Positions 33,919-42,366 of a stretch of DNA of 64,000 bases are shown piece by piece. Position 1 is the stretch's first letter; the number at the start of each line of letters is the position of its first letter. Source of the stretch: Chryseobacterium culicis (GTDB lineage: Bacteria > Bacteroidota > Bacteroidia > Flavobacteriales > Weeksellaceae); NCBI RefSeq assembly GCF_900108365.1, contig NZ_FNWQ01000003.1, positions 496,001 through 560,000 of the forward strand, given 5' to 3'. The notes under the pieces are model-generated. The model ran no database searches. It worked only from the letters and a program-made list of their open reading frames with translations, and was not told where the DNA came from. The translations under genes and the position numbers were made by a program.

Positions 33919-34794
33919 TTATTTTTCTGAAAGGTGCTTTTCCAAAGCCTCGGTACTTTTCTTGTATGCCCATTTCTGCTTATAATTGATCCATTTTGCT
34001 TTGAAAAGTTTACGCATCAGTTTATCTGTGTATCTCATAATGAAAACGTGATACAGCATGTTGGCAAAAACATTAGGTTTATTGGGTAGCGCTCTCAATG
34101 AAAGAGAAAAGCCCGGCTCCAGATACCTGTTAAAATGCCAGAAAGCCCCCGGAATAAAGAGCGCATCACCATGTTCCATAAAAATTTCATAGCCTTTAGC
34201 ATATTTCAGCGCCGGAAACTTTTCGTAATCAGGATTTTCATAATCTATCTCGTAAACGGTGTGAACAGATAAAGGCACTTTATACAAAAACGGAGATTGC
34301 TTCTGATCAAACAACAGAATTCTTTTCTTTCCTTCGAAATGGATATGCATAAAATCTCCCAGATCCACATCATAATGCATTAAAACATGGGCTTCACTGC
34401 CTCCAAAGAATAAGGTTGGCAGCCTTTTAAAGAATTTTATACCCAGATCTGGATAAGTAAAGTTTTTCAGCAGCTCCGGAAGCCTGTCTGTAATGATATA
34501 GAAAAAGATCCGCAGATCAGACGGCCTGCTTTTAATGGTATCAATATACTCTTTCATTTTCATGTGAGTAACCGGTGCATCAGAGCTTTTCTTGGCATCT
34601 GCCGGTTTATTGTCATACAACGGAACATCCTGATCTCCCGCTTTTTCACGGATGTAAGCAAGATTCCATTTCTCAAAGGCATCCCATCTGCTGGCAAAAT
34701 TCTTAATTAAAAGGGGTTTTTGCTTTTTAAAATAATTGTTCTGAAAATCTTCTTTACTGATATCATTTACAATATCTACGTTTTTGAGGATCAT
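33919..34794 (-). CDS. cupin/JmjC-like dioxygenase (cupin_8)
   Basis: The 291-residue protein resembles FIH/JmjC-type 2-oxoglutarate iron oxygenases. It has an N-terminal KQKPLLIKNFASRWDAFEKW, the iron-binding HxD in LMHYDVDLGDFMH, a downstream region FEGKKRILLFDQKQSPFLY, and the distal His in IPGAFWHFNRYL. Such enzymes hydroxylate proteins or small molecules; the substrate is unknown. It stands alone; the 207-bp upstream region contains no recognised feature apart from the -7-like box of the next gene. Confidence 0.88.
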   Translation of the reverse strand: MILKNVDIVNDISKEDFQNNYFKKQKPLLIKNFASRWDAFEKWNLAYIREKAGDQDVPLYDNKPADAKKSSDAPVTHMKMKEYIDTIKSRPSDLRIFFYIITDRLPELLKNFTYPDLGIKFFKRLPTLFFGGSEAHVLMHYDVDLGDFMHIHFEGKKRILLFDQKQSPFLYKVPLSVHTVYEIDYENPDYEKFPALKYAKGYEIFMEHGDALFIPGAFWHFNRYLEPGFSLSLRALPNKPNVFANMLYHVFIMRYTDKLMRKLFKAKWINYKQKWAYKKSTEALEKHLSEK

Positions 34795-35001
34795 GTACTT
34801 TGTATTTAATGCGAAATAAAAATAGTGTTTTTCTGAAACCTGAGAAAATTAAGATTAAAAGGCCGGGAGCGATGCCACGGGTTAAGTGATCTTCCCACCT
34901 CTTCTTTGGCTTCAATAACTTTCCGCTTACTGCTCCGGACTTCCTTACTTTATTAGCAGAGATCAGATGAAAAATTTATATTTGTAGGAATAAGTGAGTT
35001 T

Positions 35002-35880
35002 ATGAGAGTCTACAACACCAAACATTTCATTAAAATTCTTTTCAGTTTACATAAGAGCGATACCTTAAAAATTCTTTTTCCGAGTATGATTCTTGTGGGG
35101 CTGTACTCGTGGGGAATTCAGTATCTGGAAGTGGAATATCTGCACCTTACCACCAAGTCGGGAGTCAGTAATGTAGGGATGATTCACTCTCTGTTGGGTT
35201 TTGTGCTGTCCTTATTGCTGGTTTTCAGAACCAATACCGCTTATGACAGATGGTGGGAAGGACGAAAGCTGTGGGGAAAACTGGTCAATGACACCCGAAA
35301 TTTTGCCATAAAAATCAATACGATTCTTGGTGACAACCGTCAGGATATTGAGCAGATTGCCAGGTATTTAAAATTTTTTCCTCACTTTCTGGCCAAACAC
35401 CTTTCTAAGGAATCTACCAGACTGGCTTTGGATGAGGATTATTCTGAAATTGAAAGTTCATTGAAAAATCATGGTCCCAGCGAAATGATTATCCTGCTGA
35501 GCCATAAACTGAATCAATTAAAAAAAGAAGGAAAAGTTTCAGAGGTTGAAATGCTGTATTTAGACACGCAGCTTTCCGGGTTTCTGGATGTATGCGGTGG
35601 CTGCGAAAGAATTAAAAACACTCCTATTCCCTATTCCTATTCTTCCTTTATCAAGAAGTTTATCATTCTGTATGTCTTCGCGCTTCCTATTGCCTATGTC
35701 ATTACGATAGGCCTTTTTATGATTCCGCTTACGGTTTTTGTTTATTATGTACTGATGAGTCTTGAACTTATTGCAGAGGAAATTGAAGATCCGTTCAATA
35801 ATGATGAAAATGATATTCCCATGGAAACATTGGCTCAGAATATTGAGAAGAACGTTCACCAGATAATGATCAGAAAATAA
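35002..35880 (+). CDS. bestrophin-family ion channel
   Basis: The 292-residue membrane protein matches the bestrophin/UPF0187 family, with the conserved VFRTNTAYDRWWEGRKLWGKLVND split between helix ends, and FALPIAYVITIGLFM plus EDPFNNDENDIPMETLAQNIE near the C-terminus. Bacterial homologues form pentameric channels with cation or anion selectivity. TATATTTG at 34977-34984, 18 nt before the start, is a good -7 element. It ends at a terminator shared with the convergent gene. Confidence 0.93.
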   Translation: MRVYNTKHFIKILFSLHKSDTLKILFPSMILVGLYSWGIQYLEVEYLHLTTKSGVSNVGMIHSLLGFVLSLLLVFRTNTAYDRWWEGRKLWGKLVNDTRNFAIKINTILGDNRQDIEQIARYLKFFPHFLAKHLSKESTRLALDEDYSEIESSLKNHGPSEMIILLSHKLNQLKKEGKVSEVEMLYLDTQLSGFLDVCGGCERIKNTPIPYSYSSFIKKFIILYVFALPIAYVITIGLFMIPLTVFVYYVLMSLELIAEEIEDPFNNDENDIPMETLAQNIEKNVHQIMIRK

Positions 35881-35881
35881 A

Positions 35882-35910
35882 AAATCAAGCTGTTAAAGCT
35901 TGATTTCTTT
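35882..35910. terminator. terminator between convergent genes
   Basis: The perfect 10-bp stem AAATCAAGCT with AGCTTGATTT has a 5-nt loop. It overlaps the last codons of the minus-strand gene and serves both genes. Confidence 0.78.
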
Positions 35911-36492
35911 AAGTTCGCCATCCTGTTTTATTTCTACAAATTTGCTTTCCCTGTTGGCCGCAGAGTATCCGTAGAAAAATGTGCTGTATATGGGTGTTGA
36001 ATACAGATAAGCTCCATATCCGTTGTACGCATCTGAAGTTCCGGTCTGCTGTTGGTAGCTTGCCGTAGCTGTAAAATTGACAATGGTCTCAAGGTAGTAC
36101 TTCCCTGGTTTCAGCTTTTCAAATTTAAACCTGCCATGATCATCTGTTAAAGCTTCTACTCTGTATTTAAAAGCCTCTTCAGACATGTATACCGTTGTTT
36201 TCTTATTTTCATATTTCCTTCTCATATCATAAAACTCCTGAAAGTAAGGAGTAACAGGAAACAGCATAACAACGGTTCCTTTAGGGGCATAATGTTTTTC
36301 TCCAAGCAAAGGTTTAATTCCCCAATTGTTTTTTTGTTTAGTGGAAGCCACTCCTTCAATGGTGGAATTCCCGAATCCGAGCATTTCTCTCGCCAGTTTT
36401 TTATCAAAGAAAGCTTGCGGATAATACGTATTCTGTGCATTCAGATATATAAATCCCCATATCAGTATGAATAATGTAAGTAATTTTTTCAT
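35893..36492 (-). CDS. secreted protein with carboxypeptidase-regulatory-like segment
   Basis: The 199-residue protein has a signal peptide (MKKLLTLFILIWGFIYLNAQ). A middle region follows, with KGTVVMLFPVTPYFQEF and TDDHGRFKFEKLKPGKYYLE, the latter typical of the CarboxypepD_reg/CNA-B beta sandwich. The C-terminal part is Tyr/Gly-rich. It is probably a periplasmic or surface structural protein. I start at 36492; the longer frame to 36645 would cover the divergent promoter and the next gene's start. Confidence 0.75.
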   Translation of the reverse strand: MKKLLTLFILIWGFIYLNAQNTYYPQAFFDKKLAREMLGFGNSTIEGVASTKQKNNWGIKPLLGEKHYAPKGTVVMLFPVTPYFQEFYDMRRKYENKKTTVYMSEEAFKYRVEALTDDHGRFKFEKLKPGKYYLETIVNFTATASYQQQTGTSDAYNGYGAYLYSTPIYSTFFYGYSAANRESKFVEIKQDGELKEIKL

Positions 36493-36500
36493 AGTATATT

Positions 36501-36533
36501 TTTGAGTCAAATATAAGTATTTTACTATTTTTG
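36501..36533 (+). promoter_or_regulatory. promoter of the YwqK-like gene, overlapping a divergent one
   Basis: TTTG (36501-36504), a 21-nt spacer and TATTTTTG (36526-36533) fit the Bacteroidota promoter, 14 nt before the start at 36548. On the other strand a perfect -7 box TATATTTG occupies 36508-36515, pointing toward the gene starting at 36492. Confidence 0.55.
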
Positions 36534-36547
36534 AAATAAAATTAGCT

Positions 36548-37168
36548 ATGAAGTACCTATTTCTATTATTTTTTTCCACTTCCGTGCTGGTTATGGCCCA
36601 GAAACCTTGTGGATATAAAGACGGTTTACAGGAAGGTTCCTGCAAAGAGTTCTATGACAACGGCCAGGTAAAAAATATGGTAGAATGGAAAAAGGGGAAA
36701 CTGGACGGAGATGCTATTTTCTATCATGACAACGGAAAAGTGCAGTCAAAAGGAGAATATAAGAAAGGATATAAAGTAAAAGAATGGTCCTATTTCGATA
36801 AGAATGGAGTACTTACTTCTAAAGAGACCTTCAGAAACGGGGAAAAGAATATTTATGACAATAGTCTTACGGCGACTTTTTATTCTCCGGCCGGTAAAAT
36901 AACTGAAATTTCCAATTATAAATTCAATAAATTACAGGGTGAAAGCAAAACCTTCCACGAAGATGGAAAATCAATAAAAGATATCGGCCAGTACGATAAT
37001 GGCCTGGCTACCGGAAAATGGAAAGTATTTTATCCCTCAGGAAAACTGCAGCGAGAGACTGAGTTTGCCAACGACAAAAGAAACGGAAGCAGAGTTCACT
37101 ACCGTGAAGACGGAAGCATAGAAAAGACAGAGGTCTATAAAGACGGAAAATTAATCTCAACAAAATAA
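36548..37168 (+). CDS. YwqK-like MORN-variant repeat protein
   Basis: The 206-residue protein has a signal peptide (FFSTSVLVMAQ). About seven short repeats of the type YDNGQVKNMVEWKKGKLDG follow, then YHDNGKVQSKGEYKKG, and so on to YREDGSIEKTEVYKDGK. This is the MORN-variant repeat of YwqK-like proteins, called antitoxins in some databases without good support in this group. It is probably an exported scaffold or binding protein. The downstream RNA methyltransferase gene starts 5 bp later at a TTG. Confidence 0.85.
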   Translation: MKYLFLLFFSTSVLVMAQKPCGYKDGLQEGSCKEFYDNGQVKNMVEWKKGKLDGDAIFYHDNGKVQSKGEYKKGYKVKEWSYFDKNGVLTSKETFRNGEKNIYDNSLTATFYSPAGKITEISNYKFNKLQGESKTFHEDGKSIKDIGQYDNGLATGKWKVFYPSGKLQRETEFANDKRNGSRVHYREDGSIEKTEVYKDGKLISTK

Positions 37169-37173
37169 TACAA

Positions 37174-37704
37174 TTGGTACAGAAACTAAAACTGGAAGAA
37201 CTTAACAGAATAGATGTAGAAACATTTAAGAAGGTTGAAAAAATTCCGTTGGTCATCATTTTAGATAATATCAGAAGTATGCACAATGTGGGTGCAGCTT
37301 TCAGAACGGCAGATGCATTTCTAATAGAGAAAATAATTCTCTGCGGAATTACCCCTCAGCCACCCCACCGTGAAATTCATAAAGCGGCATTGGGAGCAAC
37401 GGAAAGTGTAGACTGGTCTCATGAAGCAGATACCAATACGGCCATTTCTGATTTAAAAAGCAAAGGATATGAAATCGTCGGAATTGAGCAGACTACCGGC
37501 AGCCAGCTAATCACAGATTTTACAATTGACAGGTCAAAAAAATACGCTTTGATCTTAGGAAACGAAGTGGAAGGAATCAGTGATGAAGTGCTCCCCAATA
37601 TTGATGTATTTTTGGAAATTCCGCAGCTGGGAACCAAGCATTCTCTTAATGTGAGCGTATGTGCCGGAATTGTGATGTGGGAATTCGCAAAAGCTCTAAA
37701 ATAA
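37174..37704 (+). CDS. SpoU/TrmH-family RNA 2'-O-methyltransferase
   Basis: The 176-residue SPOUT enzyme has motif 1 VIILDNIRSMHNVGAAFRTADA, motif 2 YALILGNEVEGISDEVL and motif 3 IPQLGTKHSLNVSVCAGIVMWE, all of which form the knotted SAM site. It methylates a ribose 2'-OH in tRNA or rRNA; the target is unknown. No in-frame ATG lies near the N-terminus, so the TTG at 37174, 5 bp after the upstream stop, is the best start. Confidence 0.9.
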   Translation: MVQKLKLEELNRIDVETFKKVEKIPLVIILDNIRSMHNVGAAFRTADAFLIEKIILCGITPQPPHREIHKAALGATESVDWSHEADTNTAISDLKSKGYEIVGIEQTTGSQLITDFTIDRSKKYALILGNEVEGISDEVLPNIDVFLEIPQLGTKHSLNVSVCAGIVMWEFAKALK

Positions 37705-37891
37705 AAAAACTGCATATGTCCTTAGTAGACAGTGCAGTTTGAAATAAATCTAATAAAAAGTAAAAATGAAAGGCGACAAAGGTACTTTATTTTTCTTTAC
37801 AAACAAATTTTGACGGCACTTTTTTTGATCTCCATTAAAAAAAATAGGGTTTTCAGAAAAAGTTTCATTTAATTTTTTATAAATTAGCACA

Positions 37892-38545
37892 ATGTTTATC
37901 AAGGACTATATCTCAAAAGACTTTCCGTGTTTTAGCCTCTCTGACTCTATAGAGTCGGCAAGAAATATGTTGGAAGACTTTGGATATTCCCACGTTTTCA
38001 TCAAAAAATCCCATCACTTCTACGGAGCTCTGGCGATGGATTTTCTGTACGAAGAAGATGGCGGAACCCTGAAGGATCTTGAACATCAGATTGAGCGTTT
38101 TGCCATTCTGGAAGACAATAATATTATGGACAGTATCCGTCTGTTTTATACTTTCAGTTCCAATGTGATTCCGGTGATTAATAAAAATGAAAAATACTTG
38201 GGGTATATTACCTGTGAAGATGTTTTTCAGGACCTTTCCCGTTATCCTTTATTTTCGGAAACAGGAGCTATTCTTACTGTAGAAACTCCGGCCAGAAAAT
38301 ACTCTATGACGGAAATTACCAATATCGTAGAAAGCAATAACTCGAAATTTTACGGGGGGTTTATAAGCTTTATGTCTGAAGAGGTAGTTCAGGTCACCAT
38401 AAAGATCAGCAATGAAAACCTGGCTTCGATAGACTCTACATTTGACCGGTATGACTACAGAATCGTTGAAAAATACTATTCTGATGAGAAATCCGATCTG
38501 TTTAAAGACCGTTATGGTTTTTTACAAAAATTCATAGAAATATAA
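37892..38545 (+). CDS. CBS-domain protein
   Basis: The 217-residue cytoplasmic protein has two CBS motifs in the N-terminal 125 residues (FSLSDSIESARNMLEDFGYSH split by its turn, then SSNVIPVINKNEKYLGYITCEDVF). A C-terminal ACT-like region includes VETPARKYSMTEITNIVESN. CBS pairs bind adenine nucleotides. It lies 1 bp before nadK, so the two are co-translated; a nucleotide-sensing role tied to NAD(P) is possible but not proven. Confidence 0.85.
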   Translation: MFIKDYISKDFPCFSLSDSIESARNMLEDFGYSHVFIKKSHHFYGALAMDFLYEEDGGTLKDLEHQIERFAILEDNNIMDSIRLFYTFSSNVIPVINKNEKYLGYITCEDVFQDLSRYPLFSETGAILTVETPARKYSMTEITNIVESNNSKFYGGFISFMSEEVVQVTIKISNENLASIDSTFDRYDYRIVEKYYSDEKSDLFKDRYGFLQKFIEI

Positions 38546-38546
38546 C

Positions 38547-39413
38547 ATGAAGGCAGCCATATATTCTCAGAAAAAAGATCTTGATACTTTTTTATATTTA
38601 AGCAAGTTTATCTCTGAACTTGAAGCAAGAGGTGTAAAATCTGTTCTGTACGATGAAATGGCTGAAGCACTTCAGTTTTCAAAAATATTTGAAACATTCA
38701 ATTCCAAACAGGACCTTCTGGACAAAGAAGTGGATCTTTTCTTCACTTTCGGCGGAGACGGAACCATTGTAAATTCTTTAACCTTTATTGAAGATCTTGA
38801 AATTCCTGTGGTAGGAGTGAATACCGGGAGACTTGGGTTTTTAGCATTCTTTACCAAAGAAGAAGCCTTCAAAGAACTGGATTCTATCTTAAAAGGAGAA
38901 GTAAAAACCAGCCGCCGTTCAGTAATTGAAGTTGTCTCTCCAAAATTGGAAGGTGCTTTCCCATACGCTTTGAATGACGTTACCGTTTCCAGAAAAGAAA
39001 CAACATCCATGATCACGGTAGACTCTTACATTAATGATGAATTTTTGAATGTTTTCTGGGGTGACGGTGTTATCATTTCAACGCCCACCGGATCTACCGC
39101 TTACTCTCTGAGCTGCGGCGGACCGATCATTTCGCCAAACAACGAAAACTTTGTAATTACGCCTATTGCTCCTCACAATCTGAATGTGAGACCTTTGGTA
39201 GTGAATGATAAAGTAGAAATAAAATTCCGGGTGGAAAGCCGTGTACCTCAATACTCTCTTTCTCTGGACTCCCGACTGATCCACATAGAAACCGATAAGG
39301 AAATCATTATCAAAAAAGCAAAATTCCAGCTTCTTCTGGTACAGCCCAACAGCCTTAGTTTCTACGAAACCATCCGTCAGAAGCTTCTTTGGGGCAGAGA
39401 TAAAAGAAATTAG
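38547..39413 (+). CDS. nadK: NAD kinase
   Basis: The 288-residue enzyme phosphorylates NAD to NADP. It shows the GGDGT motif in FTFGGDGTIVNS with the catalytic Asp, NTGRLGFLAFF, and the C-terminal beta-sandwich motif STPTGSTAYSLSCGGPI and ITPIAPHNLNVRPLV. It follows the CBS-domain gene by 1 bp. Confidence 0.97.
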   Translation: MKAAIYSQKKDLDTFLYLSKFISELEARGVKSVLYDEMAEALQFSKIFETFNSKQDLLDKEVDLFFTFGGDGTIVNSLTFIEDLEIPVVGVNTGRLGFLAFFTKEEAFKELDSILKGEVKTSRRSVIEVVSPKLEGAFPYALNDVTVSRKETTSMITVDSYINDEFLNVFWGDGVIISTPTGSTAYSLSCGGPIISPNNENFVITPIAPHNLNVRPLVVNDKVEIKFRVESRVPQYSLSLDSRLIHIETDKEIIIKKAKFQLLLVQPNSLSFYETIRQKLLWGRDKRN

Positions 39414-39484
39414 TAATTTCTTAAAAATGATTACCTTTACACGAAATTAAAAACACCTAATAAATTTATAACAAAAAGTAAAAC

Positions 39485-40555
39485 ATGAGCAGAATTTTTC
39501 CGGCAGGAGTTGCCACAGGTCAGTTAGTTACTGATATCTTTCAGTATGCTAAAGAAAACAAATTTGCATTACCTGCAGTAAACGTAATTGGATCAAGCAA
39601 CGTCAATGCTGTGATGGAAACTGCAGCAAAACTGAACGCTCCTGTAATTATTCAGTTTTCAAATGGTGGAGCTGCATTCAACGCAGGAAAGGGATTAAAC
39701 AATGACGGACAAAGAGCTGCCGTTTTAGGTTCTATCGCTGGAGCAAAACATATTCATACGCTTGCTGAAGCTTACGGCGCAACGGTAATTTTACATACTG
39801 ACCACTGTGCTAAGAAATTGCTTCCCTGGATCGACGGATTAATGGATGCTAACGAAGATTTCTACAAGCAGACAGGAAAATCTCTTTACTCTTCTCACAT
39901 GCTGGATCTTTCTGAAGAATCTTTAGAAGAAAACCTTGAGATTTCAGCGAAGTATTTCGAAAGAATGGCTAAGCTTCAGATGACTCTTGAAGTAGAAATC
40001 GGGGTAACGGGTGGTGAAGAAGATGGTGTTGACAATTCAGACGTTGATAACTCTAAACTATATACTCAGCCTGAAGATATCGCTTATACCTATGAAAAAT
40101 TAAAAGCGGTTTCTGATAACTTTACAATCGCTGCGGCTTTTGGTAATGTACATGGTGTGTACAAGCCAGGAAACGTAGTGCTTACTCCAAAAATCCTTGA
40201 CAATTCTCAGAAGTATGTTCAGGAGAAATTCGGAACAGCTGCCAAACCTATCAACTTTGTATTCCACGGAGGTTCAGGATCTACTCTAGAAGAGATCAGA
40301 GAAGCTATAGACTATGGAGTAATCAAAATGAATATTGACACTGACCTTCAGTTTGCCTATACAGAAGGAGTGAGAGATTATATGGTGAACAATATTGACT
40401 ATCTAAGAGCTCAGATCGGAAACCCTGAAGGAGAAGAAAAGCCTAACAAGAAATTCTATGACCCAAGAGTTTGGGTAAGAAAAGGTGAGGAAACATTCTC
40501 TACAAGATTGGTGAAAGCATTTGAAGATTTAAATAACGTAGATACTTTAAAATAA
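39485..40555 (+). CDS. fbaA: class II fructose-bisphosphate aldolase
   Basis: The 356-residue zinc aldolase cleaves fructose 1,6-bisphosphate in glycolysis. It has ATVILHTDHCAKK with zinc and catalytic residues, EVEIGVTGGEEDGVDN, AAAFGNVHGVYKPGN and FVFHGGSGSTLEEI, typical of the longer E. coli type. The gene is single; the start is a clear ATG after an AT-rich region. Confidence 0.97.
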   Translation: MSRIFPAGVATGQLVTDIFQYAKENKFALPAVNVIGSSNVNAVMETAAKLNAPVIIQFSNGGAAFNAGKGLNNDGQRAAVLGSIAGAKHIHTLAEAYGATVILHTDHCAKKLLPWIDGLMDANEDFYKQTGKSLYSSHMLDLSEESLEENLEISAKYFERMAKLQMTLEVEIGVTGGEEDGVDNSDVDNSKLYTQPEDIAYTYEKLKAVSDNFTIAAAFGNVHGVYKPGNVVLTPKILDNSQKYVQEKFGTAAKPINFVFHGGSGSTLEEIREAIDYGVIKMNIDTDLQFAYTEGVRDYMVNNIDYLRAQIGNPEGEEKPNKKFYDPRVWVRKGEETFSTRLVKAFEDLNNVDTLK

Positions 40556-40558
40556 GAA

Positions 40559-40635
40559 CTGTACATTTGCATCAATGTAAAAAGTATTCATAAAAACACA
40601 TTTACATTGGTACATTTTACATTTATACATTAATA
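40559..40635. repeat. TACATT cluster between fbaA and accD
   Basis: TACATT occurs five times in the 89-bp gap (40562, 40603, 40611, 40618 and 40626). CAATGTAAA (40573-40581) and TTTACATTG (40601-40609) form an inverted repeat. It lies just before accD and could be a regulator binding cluster or a decayed repeat. Confidence 0.4.
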
Positions 40636-40644
40636 CAAGCAAAA

Positions 40645-41499
40645 ATGGCATTCGACTGGTTTAAAAGAAAAGCAAAAAACATTACCACTTCTACTGATGA
40701 AAAAAAGGACGTTCCCAAAGGCCTTTGGCATCAGACTCCATCCGGAAAAGTAGTGGAACATGATGAACTAAAGAGAAATAACTATGTTTCTCCTGAAGAC
40801 GGATTTCATGTGAGAATAGGAAGTGCAGAATTTTTTGACATCCTTTTTGATGGTGGTAAATTTACCGAACTGGATGCCAATGTTGAAAGTATTGATATCT
40901 TAAACTTCAAAGATACAAAGCCTTACAAAGACCGTCTGAAAGAAGTAAAAGCTAAAACAAAACTTACAGATTCCATCAGAAATGCGGTGGGAACTGTAAA
41001 AGGAACTGAAATGGTAGTTTCCTGTATGGATTTTGCTTTCATTGGTGGATCTTTGGGTTCTGTAATGGGCGAAAAAATCAGAAGAGCGGTAGATTACTGT
41101 ATCGCGCACAAACTTCCGTACATGATCATCTGTCAGTCCGGAGGAGCTAGAATGCAGGAAGCCACGTACTCTTTGATGCAGCTGGCAAAGGTTCAGGCTA
41201 AATTAGCTCAGCTTTCTGAAGCAGGACTTTTATACATTGCTTATCTTTGTGACCCTACATTCGGAGGAATTACAGCTTCTTTTGCCATGACTGCTGATAT
41301 CATTATGGCAGAGCCGGGAGCACTGATCGGTTTCGCCGGTCCAAGAGTAATCCGTGAAACCATTGGTAGAGATCTACCGGAAGGATTCCAGACATCAGAA
41401 TTCCTGCAGGAAAAAGGATTTGTAGATTTCATCGTAAAAAGAACTGAAATTCAGGATACTGTAGCAAAAACAGTAAATTTATTAGCTGTAAAAGCATAG
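40645..41499 (+). CDS. accD: acetyl-CoA carboxylase carboxyltransferase beta subunit
   Basis: The 284-residue subunit, with AccA, transfers carboxyl from biotin to acetyl-CoA in fatty acid synthesis. The crotonase-like core shows [20 protein letters not shown], then [12 protein letters not shown] and [16 protein letters not shown]. The N-terminal segment has [12 protein letters not shown] and [15 protein letters not shown] where the family's zinc ribbon has two CxxC pairs. All four cysteines are absent, so the zinc ribbon is lost. No accA is in the window. Confidence 0.96.
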   Translation: MAFDWFKRKAKNITTSTDEKKDVPKGLWHQTPSGKVVEHDELKRNNYVSPEDGFHVRIGSAEFFDILFDGGKFTELDANVESIDILNFKDTKPYKDRLKEVKAKTKLTDSIRNAVGTVKGTEMVVSCMDFAFIGGSLGSVMGEKIRRAVDYCIAHKLPYMIICQSGGARMQEATYSLMQLAKVQAKLAQLSEAGLLYIAYLCDPTFGGITASFAMTADIIMAEPGALIGFAGPRVIRETIGRDLPEGFQTSEFLQEKGFVDFIVKRTEIQDTVAKTVNLLAVKA

Positions 41500-41520
41500 T
41501 ATCTGTAACAAAAACAATAC

Positions 41521-41550
41521 AATCTCTCTCTAATTAGGGAGAGATTTTTA
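41521..41550 (+). terminator. terminator between accD and the next gene
   Basis: The stem AATCTCTC with GAGAGATT (extendable into the loop) is followed by TTTTTATTTATG. It ends 3 bp before the ATG of the next gene, so that gene's transcript may start inside or after it. Confidence 0.75.
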
Positions 41551-41553
41551 TTT

Positions 41554-42063
41554 ATGAGGACTTTTAAGATATTTTTCAATACCATCAGAAGTATGAGTTT
41601 TAAAAAGATAATGCGTCTTTTATCACTTGTTCTTCCCCATCCTCTTTTCTCCCTGTTAAGTTTCTATGCTACGGTGAAAGCTTTTACCATAGCACAAAAA
41701 AGATTCCCTAAAACAGCCTCTACTAACGGAATTGGAAATGCATTCAGACATGCGTTGTGGTGCTGCTTTATTATGATGTACTGCTGCAAAATTTCTTCCC
41801 CTAAAAAGGCTCTTGATTTCTGCAAAAGAATCACAGACATGCATGAAGAGCTTTTCCCAAATGAACCTTTGGAAACCAAAATGGATCTTCATAACAACAA
41901 AATCGGGATGGATTATTTTATGGAACTTTTACCGGGAATCCACCGTCAGTTTTTCGAAAAAAGCTTTTTTGTAGATGCATTAATCAAAAAAATGGACGAA
42001 GCCAAAGTTCTGAAAAATCTGGATGACAATTTTGAAGGGCATCTTGTTTATCTGGAAGAATAA
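41554..42063 (+). CDS. conserved protein, possibly DUF6973-type
   Basis: The 169-residue protein has a hydrophobic N-terminal part. It then shows GNAFRHALWCCFIMMYC and LFPNEPLETKMDLHNNKIGMDYF, with conserved His, Arg, Asp and Asn that look like a small alpha-helical enzymatic or binding domain. I think it fits DUF6973 but cannot confirm. The start codon follows a terminator by only 3 bp, so an ATG at 41593 (MSFKKIMRLL) may be the true start. Confidence 0.65.
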   Translation: MRTFKIFFNTIRSMSFKKIMRLLSLVLPHPLFSLLSFYATVKAFTIAQKRFPKTASTNGIGNAFRHALWCCFIMMYCCKISSPKKALDFCKRITDMHEELFPNEPLETKMDLHNNKIGMDYFMELLPGIHRQFFEKSFFVDALIKKMDEAKVLKNLDDNFEGHLVYLEE

Positions 42064-42127
42064 ATCATTTTAATTTTAACCGTGAATAATCGCAAGGAAA
42101 ATCTGAAGACTTAACGTATATTTTTTG

Positions 42128-42203
42128 ATCGCAAGGACATTTCATTCAGCGATGTTTCACTAATTGACATTCCCCGTTGCTTAGTGCTAATGCCTTCGCG
42201 AAC
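42128..42203. repeat. long-arm inverted repeat, copy B of an intergenic family
   Basis: ATCGCAAGGACATTTCATTC (42128-42147) matches the left arm at 33793 at most positions, and GCTAATGCCTTCGCGAAC (42186-42203) matches the right arm. The 42064-42366 stretch has no gene; apart from this repeat and a TATTTTTG -7 box at 42314-42321 I see nothing in it. Confidence 0.6.
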
Positions 42204-42366
42204 AAAAAAATCATAATTATTAGGATCTTTTTCAAAAATTGCTCCAAAATACATCTAAAGCAAGCAATCCATCAATCGTTTTCTTTCACTGCGGAATAAC
42301 AAAAGACTTTAGTTATTTTTGTGGTTTAAAGTATTTTTGATAAGTTTAAACAATTAAATCAATCAG

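Noticed and set aside
36548..37168. Toxin-antitoxin module
   Set aside because: YwqK-like proteins are sometimes labelled antitoxins, but this one is exported and no toxin gene is adjacent.
38672..39016. Minus-strand frame inside nadK
   Set aside because: It lies fully inside a confident gene on the other strand and shows no domain or promoter.
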